A stretch of 7,742 nucleotides of DNA from an uncultured bacterium. GTDB taxonomy: Bacteria > Actinomycetota > Coriobacteriia > Coriobacteriales > Eggerthellaceae. The stretch covers positions 1 through 7,742 of the forward strand of contig CANSQW010000048.1 in assembly GCA_947649215.1 (NCBI GenBank). Direction: 5' to 3'. Each line of letters begins with the position of its first letter. Within the stretch, counting starts at the first letter, position 1. Both the position numbers and the translations under genes were made by a program. Shown one piece after another: positions 1-4,212 of this stretch. The notes beneath the pieces are model-generated. The model was given only the letters and a program-made list of their open reading frames with translations. It searched no databases and was not told the DNA's origin.

Positions 1-85
1 GCCTCCGCGACCTCCGCGACTTCCTCGACGGCCTCCTCCACGGCGGCTTCCGCGACTTCGGCCTCCTCGGCGGCCTCGTCCTCGA
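1..85 (-). repeat. Low-complexity acidic-tail coding repeat
   Basis: This stretch repeats variants of CCTCCGCGAC/GCCTCCTCG. Read on the minus strand it encodes Glu-Ala-Val-rich sequence (EVAEAAVEEAVEEVAEV type), the tail of the NYN/OST-HTH protein. The first 20 bases contain a direct repeat of CCTCCGCGAC. Such tracts are prone to slippage and length variation. The protein is probably disordered or helical here. Confidence 0.7.
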
Positions 86-941
86 CGTGGGTCCGGGCGG
101 CGATGCGCCGGCCTCCGCGCCCGCGGCGCGAGCGGCGCGACCCCTCGGCAGGCGCGTCCTCTGCGGGCGCGTCCTCGATAACGGCCTCAGCCGCGACCTC
201 GGGCTCGGGCTCCGCCTCGTGGTGAGCGTCGGTCAGCTCCACCGTCACCGAGCTGCGGTCCTTGGTGATGGTCACGCGCGTGAACTCGTCGAGCAGCTTC
301 GACAGCAGGTTCGTTCCGTAGTTGCGCACGTCGAAGTCGGGGTAGCGCTTCTGCAGGCGGCTGCCCACCTCGCCGAGACCCGTGGACTTGCCGTTGTTCT
401 GGTTGTCGGTGATGATGTCCACCACGGCCTGCTCCACCTCGGCCTTGCTGATGGCCGGGGCGCCGTTGCCGTTGCCCTTCTCGCCCTTGCGGCCATCGAG
501 CAGGAGCTCGAGCGTGGTGAAGATGTCACACGCGCGGCGGAAGGGGGTGGGCGTCTTCTTCTCGCCCATGCCGATGACGGTGTGGCCGCTCTCGCGCAGG
601 CGGCTGGCCAGGCGCGTGAAGTCGCTGTCGGACGACACGATGCAGAAGCCCTCCACCGAGTCGGTGTAGAGGATGTCCATGGCGTCGATGATCATGGCCG
701 AGTCGGTGGCGTTCTTGCCGTAGGTGTAGCCGAACTGCTGGATGGGCGTGAGCGAGTTCTCCAGCAGCGCGTCCTTCCACTTGGCGTGGAGGGTGAGCGT
801 CCAGTCGCCGTAGATGCGCTTGATGGTGACGGTGCCGTACTTGGACAGCTCGTTCAGGATGGGCTTGATGTACTTGGCCGACACGTTGTCGGCGTCGATG
901 AGCAGCGCGAAGCGCTTGTCCGAGGAAGACTTGGGTTCCAT
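1..941 (-). CDS. NYN-domain putative ribonuclease with OST-HTH/LOTUS domain, 3' truncated by window edge
   Basis: The reading frame is open from ATG at 941 (minus strand) to the left edge: 313 codons and no stop, so the C-terminus is missing. Residues about 9-147 match the NYN (PIN-like, LabA/DUF88-type) nuclease fold. Visible acidic positions expected to bind metal are D16 and D18 in LIDADN, D80 in KNATDSAM, and D105 and D107 in SSDSDF. Residues about 163-236 (from AISKAEVEQAV to VTVEL) look like an OST-HTH/LOTUS RNA-binding domain. Then come an acidic stretch (238-266), an RG-rich basic patch (268-283, SRRSRRGRGGRR) and an Ala/Glu/Val low-complexity tail. The start is supported by AAAGGAG at 959-953, 11 nt upstream. 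Known for the families: NYN proteins are predicted or proven RNases, and LOTUS domains bind RNA. The target here is unknown. It is divergently transcribed from a tRNA cluster, so a role in tRNA or other RNA turnover is possible but unproven. Confidence is high for the NYN fold and good for OST-HTH. Confidence 0.9.
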   Translation of the reverse strand, partial: MEPKSSSDKRFALLIDADNVSAKYIKPILNELSKYGTVTIKRIYGDWTLTLHAKWKDALLENSLTPIQQFGYTYGKNATDSAMIIDAMDILYTDSVEGFCIVSSDSDFTRLASRLRESGHTVIGMGEKKTPTPFRRACDIFTTLELLLDGRKGEKGNGNGAPAISKAEVEQAVVDIITDNQNNGKSTGLGEVGSRLQKRYPDFDVRNYGTNLLSKLLDEFTRVTITKDRSSVTVELTDAHHEAEPEPEVAAEAVIEDAPAEDAPAEGSRRSRRGRGGRRIAARTHVEDEAAEEAEVAEAAVEEAVEEVAEVAE

Positions 942-952
942 GGGTGGGCGGG

Positions 953-959
953 CTCCTTT
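953..959 (-). promoter_or_regulatory. Shine-Dalgarno site for the NYN/OST-HTH gene
   Basis: AAAGGAG on the minus strand lies 11 nt before the ATG at 941. It is the only strong ribosome-binding site near this start, so it decides the start codon. Confidence 0.7.
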
Positions 960-1116
960 GGTGTCTCGCCGCGAGGCGGGCGCAAGGCGTCGGCGCGCGG
1001 CGGTGCGGGCGAGGGAGGCGGCGGGGCCGTCCATCCTCGTATCGGCTTGTGCCAACGGTCGATGATACCCCTTGAGCGGGACTTCTGCCAGGTCAATCGC
1101 TAATTCGGATGATAAT

Positions 1117-1146
1117 CGTATAAATTGGCGCTCGCCCCTTGCACAA
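1117..1146 (-). promoter_or_regulatory. Weak candidate promoter for the NYN/OST-HTH gene
   Basis: On the minus strand TTGTGC (1146-1141) and TATACG (1122-1117) are separated by 18 nt. Transcription would start near 1110 and give a leader of about 170 nt. The match is mediocre. A further -10-like TATCAT lies at 1067-1062 with a CTGGCA 18 nt upstream (1091-1086). If the first is real, its -35 overlaps the -35 of the tRNA-His promoter on the other strand. The rest of 942-1138 is GC-rich and shows no other gene. Confidence 0.25.
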
Positions 1147-1167
1147 TGGGCGGCGAAACCCTATACT
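1139..1167 (+). promoter_or_regulatory. Sigma70-like promoter of tRNA-His
   Basis: TTGCAC (1139-1144), a 17-nt spacer and TATACT (1162-1167) form a good vegetative promoter. The expected start is near 1174, leaving a leader of only about 11 nt before the mature tRNA. An interrupted inverted repeat (1129-1137 with 1148-1155, one bulged T) places the -35 hexamer in its loop. Confidence 0.75.
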
Positions 1168-1184
1168 TCCACCTTGCGCAAAAT

Positions 1185-1262
1185 GGTGGGTGTGGCCTAG
1201 TTGGCTAAGGCGCCAGATTGTGGCTCTGGAGATCGTGGGTTCGAGTCCCATCATCCACCCCA
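1185..1262 (+). tRNA. tRNA-His (anticodon GTG)
   Basis: A complete cloverleaf can be folded. The 7-bp acceptor stem (1186-1192 with 1252-1258) is extended by the histidine-specific G-1 at 1185 paired with discriminator C73 at 1259, and CCA is encoded at 1260-1262. The anticodon arm is CCAGA/TCTGG with loop TTGTGGC, placing anticodon GTG at 1220-1222, and the T loop is TTCGAGT. The encoded G-1:C73 pair is the identity element used by bacterial HisRS. The gene has its own promoter. No terminator with a T-run follows before the tRNA-Lys promoter, so transcripts may continue into tRNA-Lys. Confidence 0.97.
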
Positions 1263-1264
1263 GC

Positions 1265-1322
1265 GCGCTTGAAAAATTAGGTCTTGCATAAAACTTCGCA
1301 ATGATCTAAAATATTCAAGCGC
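1265..1322. repeat. Long imperfect inverted repeat spanning the tRNA-Lys promoter
   Basis: The outer arms 1265-1273 and 1314-1322 are a perfect 9-bp match (GCGCTTGAA/TTCAAGCGC). The inner arms 1277-1287 and 1298-1309 pair over 11 bp with one G-T wobble and one bulged T, around a 10-nt loop. The element is AT-rich in GC-rich surroundings. It contains the whole tRNA-Lys promoter and has no T-run, so it is not a standard terminator for tRNA-His. Confidence 0.7.
1284..1312 (+). promoter_or_regulatory. Sigma70-like promoter of tRNA-Lys
   Basis: TTGCAT (1284-1289), a 17-nt spacer and TAAAAT (1307-1312). The expected start is near 1319, giving a 22-nt leader that contains a small GCGC-TTT-GCGC hairpin (1319-1329). 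The promoter lies inside a long inverted repeat. Confidence 0.7.
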
Positions 1323-1340
1323 TTTGCGCAGGCACGATGT

Positions 1341-1416
1341 GCTCCGTTAGCTTAGTTGGTAGAGCAGGGGACTCTTAATCCCAAGGTCGAAGGTTCGAGT
1401 CCTTCACGGAGCACCA
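1341..1416 (+). tRNA. tRNA-Lys (anticodon CTT)
   Basis: The acceptor stem GCTCCGT (1341-1347) pairs fully with ACGGAGC (1406-1412), the discriminator is A1413, and CCA is encoded at 1414-1416. The anticodon loop CTCTTAA (1372-1378) places CTT at 1374-1376, reading AAG lysine codons. The T arm with TTCGAGT is normal. Positions 27 and 43 (G and A) do not pair in the anticodon stem. It has its own promoter and is followed 12 nt later by a strong intrinsic terminator. Confidence 0.96.
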
Positions 1417-1427
1417 CGAAATGATAG

Positions 1428-1454
1428 GCCCGTCGCGCTGCGGCGGGCTTTTTT
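1428..1454 (+). terminator. Intrinsic terminator after tRNA-Lys
   Basis: GCCCGTCGC (1428-1436) pairs with GCGGCGGGC (1440-1448) over 9 bp with one G-T wobble and a 3-nt loop, followed by six T residues (1449-1454). It sits between tRNA-Lys and trpS. Because no clear promoter follows, it may also set how much readthrough reaches trpS. Confidence 0.88.
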
Positions 1455-1481
1455 CATGCAGGCGCCCCTGTGGGGGCGGGC

Positions 1482-1490
1482 GAGGAGAGG
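1482..1490 (+). promoter_or_regulatory. Ribosome-binding site deciding the trpS start
   Basis: The purine-rich GAGGAGAGG ends 9 nt before the ATG at 1500. The in-frame GTG at 1470 lies upstream of this site, so ATG 1500 is the better start. Confidence 0.65.
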
Positions 1491-1499
1491 GCGACCCCT

Positions 1500-2546
1500 A
1501 TGAGCAGCGATACCTTCCAGGCGAGCAAGCGCGTGAGCGACGAGATCAAGGCGGACCTTCCGGTTCATCCCGAGAAGTACGTCATGCTCACGGGCGACCG
1601 CCCCACCGGCCGTCTCCACCTGGGACACTACTTCGGCACCATCCGCGAGCGCGTCCGCCTGCAGGATCTCGGCGTCACCTCGCGCATCATCATCGCCGAC
1701 TACCAGGTGATCACCGACCGCGACACCACCGAGCACATCGCCGACAACGTGCGCAACATGGTCATCGACTACCTGGCCTGCGGCATCGACCCGGCTAAGA
1801 CCATCATCTTCACCCACTCGGCCGTGCCGGCCCTCAACCAGCTCATGCTCCCGTTCCTCTCGCTCGTCACCGAGGCGGAGCTGCTGCGCAACCCCACGGT
1901 CAAGTCCGAGCAGGAGGCCTCGGGCCACGCGCTCACGGGGCTGCTGCTGACCTATCCCGTGCACCAGGCCTGCGACATCCTGTTCTGCAAGGGCAACATC
2001 GTGCCGGTGGGCAAGGACCAGCTGCCCCACATCGAGCAGACCCGCCAGATCGCCCGTCGCTTCAACGAGCGCTACGGGCGCGTGTTCCCCGAGCCCCACG
2101 GGCTTCTGACCGAGGCGGTGGAGATCCCCGGCCTCGATGGCCGCAAGATGTCGAAGAGCTACGGCAACGCCATCGCGCTGTCGGCTACCGCCGAGGAGAC
2201 GGCCAAGCTCATCAAGAAGTCCAAGACCGACTCCGAGCGCCTCATCACCTTCGACAAGGAGGCGCGCCCCGGCGTGTCGGCGCTTCTCACCACGGCGGCG
2301 CTGTGCACCGGCCGCGGCGAGGAGGAGATCGCCGCCGAGATAGGCGAGGCGGGCTCCGGCGCCCTCAAGGCCTACGTGACCGAGGCCGTCAACGACTACC
2401 TGGCGCCCATCCGCGCCCGTCGCGCCGAGCTCGAGGCCGACCCGGCCTACCTGGAGGAAGTCCTGCGTGACGGCAACCGCCGCGCCAACGAGATAGCCGA
2501 CGCCACCCTCGATGAGGTGCGCGCGGCCATGGGCATGGTGTACTAG
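1500..2546 (+). CDS. trpS: Tryptophan--tRNA ligase (TrpRS)
   Basis: This class Ic cytoplasmic aminoacyl-tRNA synthetase charges tRNA-Trp with tryptophan using ATP. The 348-aa product starts MSSDTFQASK, with usual TrpRS length being about 330-350. TGDRPTGRLHLGHYFG (residues 31-46) carries the HIGH-type ATP motif (HLGH, 40-43). PVGKDQLPHIEQTRQIA (169-185) is the conserved central segment, and KMSKS is at 216-220. The TGDRPTG form resembles the Streptococcus/Clostridium-type TrpRS rather than the SGIQPSG form of Geobacillus. The frame is also open from GTG 1470, but the ribosome-binding site favours ATG 1500. It lies between tRNA-Lys and tRNA-Met genes on the same strand. No promoter or T-box-like leader is visible in the 45 nt after the tRNA-Lys terminator, so expression may depend on readthrough. 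TyrRS, the closest alternative family, is unlikely given these motifs. Confidence 0.96.
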   Translation: MSSDTFQASKRVSDEIKADLPVHPEKYVMLTGDRPTGRLHLGHYFGTIRERVRLQDLGVTSRIIIADYQVITDRDTTEHIADNVRNMVIDYLACGIDPAKTIIFTHSAVPALNQLMLPFLSLVTEAELLRNPTVKSEQEASGHALTGLLLTYPVHQACDILFCKGNIVPVGKDQLPHIEQTRQIARRFNERYGRVFPEPHGLLTEAVEIPGLDGRKMSKSYGNAIALSATAEETAKLIKKSKTDSERLITFDKEARPGVSALLTTAALCTGRGEEEIAAEIGEAGSGALKAYVTEAVNDYLAPIRARRAELEADPAYLEEVLRDGNRRANEIADATLDEVRAAMGMVY

Positions 2547-2563
2547 GGGCTGGCTGCCGGTTG

Positions 2564-2598
2564 CGCGGCCCGCGAGGTTCTAGGGGTCGCGAGCCGCG
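2564..2598 (+). terminator. Strong hairpin downstream of trpS, without a T-run
   Basis: Arms 2564-2575 and 2587-2598 (CGCGGCCCGCGA/TCGCGAGCCGCG) pair over 12 bp with one C-A mismatch and an 11-nt loop. It begins 17 nt after the trpS stop. There is no T-tract (TTATGCG follows), so it may be a factor-assisted terminator or an mRNA 3'-end stabiliser. It also occupies the -35 region of the tRNA-Met promoter. Confidence 0.4.
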
Positions 2599-2606
2599 TT
2601 ATGCGC

Positions 2607-2612
2607 TAGAAT
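2607..2612 (+). promoter_or_regulatory. -10 element of the tRNA-Met promoter
   Basis: TAGAAT is a good -10, identical to the tRNA-Val -10. No convincing -35 is found 16-18 nt upstream, where the 3' arm of the trpS-downstream hairpin lies. Transcription would start near 2619 and give a 33-nt leader. Confidence 0.5.
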
Positions 2613-2627
2613 ATCCCTCGCGTTTCA

Positions 2628-2643
2628 CGCGGCGTGCGCCGCG
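2628..2643 (+). other. Hairpin in the tRNA-Met precursor leader
   Basis: CGCGGC (2628-2633) pairs perfectly with GCCGCG (2638-2643) around a GTGC loop. It ends 8 nt before the mature tRNA 5' end. The tRNA-Val leader has a hairpin with exactly the same 8-nt gap. Confidence 0.5.
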
Positions 2644-2651
2644 GCGCTTAC

Positions 2652-2726
2652 GGGGCTGTAGCTCAATGGTGGAGCAGGGGACTCATAATCCCTTGGTTCT
2701 CGGTTCGAGTCCGGGCGGCCCTACCA
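2652..2726 (+). tRNA. tRNA-Met (anticodon CAT), elongator type; tRNA-Ile2 possible
   Basis: Acceptor GGGGCTG (2652-2658) pairs with CGGCCCT (2716-2722), with wobbles at pairs 1-72 (G-T) and 6-67 (T-G). The discriminator is A2723 and CCA is encoded at 2724-2726. The anticodon loop CTCATAA (2682-2688) gives CAT at 2684-2686. The T stem is CTCGG/CCGGG. It is not the initiator: position 1-72 is a wobble rather than a C-A mismatch, and the anticodon stem ends in G-A at 30-31 rather than the three G-C pairs of tRNA-fMet. Sequence alone does not exclude a CAT tRNA whose C34 is converted to lysidine (Ile2). The anticodon arm is almost identical to that of the nearby tRNA-Lys. Confidence 0.93.
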
Positions 2727-2735
2727 GACGCCTTC

Positions 2736-2776
2736 AGGGGGCGGCATCCCACCGGGTTGCCGCCCCCTTCGTTTCT
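2736..2776 (+). terminator. Probable intrinsic terminator after tRNA-Met
   Basis: GGGGGCGGCA (2737-2746) and TGCCGCCCCC (2758-2767) form a perfect 10-bp stem, extendable by A2736-T2768, with CCC/GGG pairing possible inside the loop. The tail TTCGTTTCT is T-rich but interrupted. It begins 10 nt after the tRNA-Met CCA, a normal distance. Confidence 0.65.
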
Positions 2777-2791
2777 CCACAAATTCACCCC

Positions 2792-2820
2792 TTGCGCGCT
2801 CGGCGCGGTACGGCTAGAAT
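2792..2820 (+). promoter_or_regulatory. Sigma70-like promoter of tRNA-Val
   Basis: TTGCGC (2792-2797), a 17-nt spacer and TAGAAT (2815-2820). The start is expected near 2827, 32 nt before the mature tRNA. The TTGC-type -35 and exact 17-nt spacing match the His and Lys promoters in this window. Confidence 0.75.
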
Positions 2821-2830
2821 AATCGAACGT

Positions 2831-2850
2831 CATCGGGCAGCCGCCTGATG
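2831..2850 (+). other. Hairpin in the tRNA-Val precursor leader
   Basis: CATCGGGC (2831-2838) pairs with GCCTGATG (2843-2850) over 8 bp including one G-T wobble, around an AGCC loop. It ends 8 nt before the mature 5' end of tRNA-Val. Confidence 0.55.
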
Positions 2851-2858
2851 CGCAATCC

Positions 2859-2933
2859 GGTCGCTTGGCTCAGCGGGAGAGCATCGCCTTCACACGGCGG
2901 GGGTCACAGGTTCAAATCCTGTAGCGACCACCA
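2859..2933 (+). tRNA. tRNA-Val (anticodon CAC)
   Basis: Acceptor GGTCGCT (2859-2865) pairs fully with AGCGACC (2923-2929). The discriminator is A2930 and CCA is encoded at 2931-2933. The D stem is GCTC/GAGC, the anticodon arm TCGCC/GGCGG has loop TTCACAC with CAC at 2891-2893, and the T arm is ACAGG-TTCAAAT-CCTGT. It reads GTG, a frequent valine codon in this GC-rich genome. It is an independent unit with its own promoter and terminator. Confidence 0.97.
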
Positions 2934-2942
2934 TAAGCAGCA

Positions 2943-2968
2943 GGCCCCTCTTCGGAGGGGCCTTTTTT
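2943..2968 (+). terminator. Intrinsic terminator after tRNA-Val
   Basis: GGCCCCTC (2943-2950) and GAGGGGCC (2955-2962) form a perfect 8-bp stem closed by a stable TTCG tetraloop, followed by six T residues. It closes the tRNA/trpS cluster. Confidence 0.95.
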
Positions 2969-3020
2969 GCGTCTCGTGCGTCGTCGCCCTTGCGTGGGCG
3001 TGTCTGCTCGCTTACGGCTT

Positions 3021-3058
3021 GCCGCCGCGGTCGTCCCGCTGCGGCGGCCTCCTATACT
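3021..3058 (+). promoter_or_regulatory. -10 element with upstream inverted repeat for the acyltransferase-like gene
   Basis: TATACT (3053-3058) lies 6 nt before the ATG at 3065, so the expected start of transcription falls on the start codon (leaderless mRNA). No good -35 is visible. Instead a perfect 8-bp inverted repeat, GCCGCCGC (3021-3028) and GCGGCGGC (3041-3048), covers the -35/spacer zone. It could be an operator or simply GC-rich coincidence. Confidence 0.5.
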
Positions 3059-3064
3059 GATCCC

Positions 3065-4159
3065 ATGGAAGAACGCCGCCGCATATCGGATACGTGGATC
3101 CTGAACATGGAGTCCACAGCCTCGCTGCTCATCGCCCTGGGCGGTCTTGGCGGGGCCCTGGTCGGGCTCGGCTGCCTTCCCGCAGGCCCCCTCTGGCGCT
3201 GGGCCGAGGCCTGCTTCTTCCCGTTCCAGCTTCCGGTGTTCTACTTCGGCTTCGGCTACCTGTACCAGCGGCAGTGGCGCGTGCGCAGCGGCCGCCAGTG
3301 GGTTGGCGCTATGCGTTACCAGGCGGTCTACACGATGGTGCCCCTCGTCTTCGTGACGCTGCTCACCCTGCTGGCCAACGGCTGGATGGGCGCCGAGCCG
3401 GCTCTCGCGCCGGCGAGCCTCCTGCGTGCGGTATTCGTCGATCCGGTCATCCCCGTGGGGTTTTTCCTCGTGGTGCTGGTGATGTACGCGCTCACCCCCA
3501 CGCTCGCATCGGGCCGGCAGGTGGCGGGCCTCTTGGCCGCCGCGTGCGCGCTCAAGGTGCTCGCCGTCGCGGCACTCGCGTTGCCTGCGACGTTTGCGTA
3601 CGCCGCCTGGCCCTACGTGGCGCAGGGCTTCTGCGGGTCGTGGGTCTGGTTCGTCGCCGGCATGGCCCTGGCCTGGCAGGGCGAGGCTCGCACGCGCCGG
3701 CTGTTCTCCCTAAGCCCCGCGGCCTGCACGGCGGGGTGGCTCGTCTTGAGCGTCGCGCTCTTCGCGACCGGCGTGCCCGACCCCGTGCGTGAAGCGGTGC
3801 TCACCGCGGCGGGGCTCGGGTGGTTCTCGGTGCTGTTCGGCCGCCGCTTCGCGGACGGCGCCCAGGTGGGCTTCTACCGCTTCGTCGGCGGCTACACCAA
3901 GGCCATCTGGCTGCTGCATCCGGTGTTCATGCGGGCCTGGTTCTACCTCCTGGCGCTTGCGGGGGTGGCCGCTGCCGGGCCCGGGGCCGTGCTGTACGCG
4001 CCGGCGCACGTCGTAGGCGGCTTCATCGTCGTCTACGTGCTGCCCGTCGGCGTGCTCTGGGTGATGAACCATGTGGGGAAGCTCGGCTTCCTGGTGAATC
4101 CCAGCCGCTACCTCGCCCCGCATCGAGAGACGGTGGCGTATAATACGAGGGTTGCATAG
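3065..4159 (+). CDS. Multi-pass membrane protein, divergent acyltransferase-3-like
   Basis: The 364-aa product is a polytopic inner-membrane protein with about ten hydrophobic segments (roughly residues 18-36, 50-67, 84-104, 126-144, 152-178, 187-204, 220-236, 242-258, 278-302 and 306-336). Two stretches resemble the acyltransferase-3 (OafA/WecH-type) family. [17 protein letters not shown] (51-67) aligns with the family's F-HMPLFFxxSGYL segment, and [13 protein letters not shown] (278-290) aligns with its late IYLLHP-type segment. AT3 proteins usually move acyl groups onto cell-surface sugars or lipids. Here the histidine of the first motif is Q55, and the N-terminal helix lacks the usual histidine (ALGGLGG), so activity is doubtful. 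ATG 3065 was chosen because a -10 lies 6 nt upstream and the region before it is a hairpin-forming spacer; the frame stays open back to TTG 2990, and M15 (3107) is an alternative. No substrate can be inferred from the neighbours. Confidence 0.7.
   Translation: MEERRRISDTWILNMESTASLLIALGGLGGALVGLGCLPAGPLWRWAEACFFPFQLPVFYFGFGYLYQRQWRVRSGRQWVGAMRYQAVYTMVPLVFVTLLTLLANGWMGAEPALAPASLLRAVFVDPVIPVGFFLVVLVMYALTPTLASGRQVAGLLAAACALKVLAVAALALPATFAYAAWPYVAQGFCGSWVWFVAGMALAWQGEARTRRLFSLSPAACTAGWLVLSVALFATGVPDPVREAVLTAAGLGWFSVLFGRRFADGAQVGFYRFVGGYTKAIWLLHPVFMRAWFYLLALAGVAAAGPGAVLYAPAHVVGGFIVVYVLPVGVLWVMNHVGKLGFLVNPSRYLAPHRETVAYNTRVA
4139..4144 (+). promoter_or_regulatory. Perfect -10 (TATAAT) for the ABC-F gene
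   Basis: A consensus TATAAT lies inside the last codons of the upstream membrane-protein gene. No clear -35 is found 16-18 nt upstream and there is no TG extension. Transcription would start near 4151, giving a leader of about 62 nt before the ABC-F ATG. Confidence 0.5.
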
Positions 4160-4162
4160 TCA

Positions 4163-4192
4163 AAGGCGCTCCGGGGGTCCCGGCGGCGCCTT
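4163..4192 (+). other. Hairpin in the 5' leader of the ABC-F gene
   Basis: AAGGCGC (4163-4169) pairs with GCGCCTT (4186-4192), with inner CCGGG/CCCGG pairing (4171-4175 with 4179-4183). No T-run follows, so this does not look like a terminator-type attenuator. It ends 20 nt before the start codon. Confidence 0.4.
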
Positions 4193-4212
4193 CCGAGATA
4201 CAGGGCGATACC

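Noticed and set aside
87..1103. A 338-aa plus-strand open frame over the NYN gene
   Set aside because: It is antisense to the NYN/OST-HTH gene, whose motifs and ribosome-binding site are clear. The translation is low-complexity and runs into the intergenic region.
1169..1189. CCACC upstream of tRNA-His complementary to the tRNA 5' end GGTGG, a possible misfolding or regulatory switch
   Set aside because: The predicted transcription start near 1174 leaves CCACC outside the RNA, so it cannot pair in the transcript.
1404..2099. A 231-aa minus-strand open frame opposite trpS
   Set aside because: It is antisense to a gene with HLGH and KMSKS motifs and covers the tRNA-Lys terminator; a GC-rich artefact.
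1185..2933. tRNA genes as integration sites with a nearby mobile element
   Set aside because: No integrase, no partial tRNA repeat and no attachment-like direct repeat is visible on either side within the window.
2561..3060. Short plus-strand open frames across the tRNA-Met and tRNA-Val region
   Set aside because: They translate tRNA genes, terminators and promoters. No ribosome-binding site or protein family is apparent.
4151..4212. Terminator-type attenuator or leader peptide controlling the ABC-F gene, as in antibiotic-resistance ABC-F genes
   Set aside because: The hairpin is not followed by a T-run, no alternative pairing is evident, and no short leader frame with its own ribosome-binding site and stop is seen.
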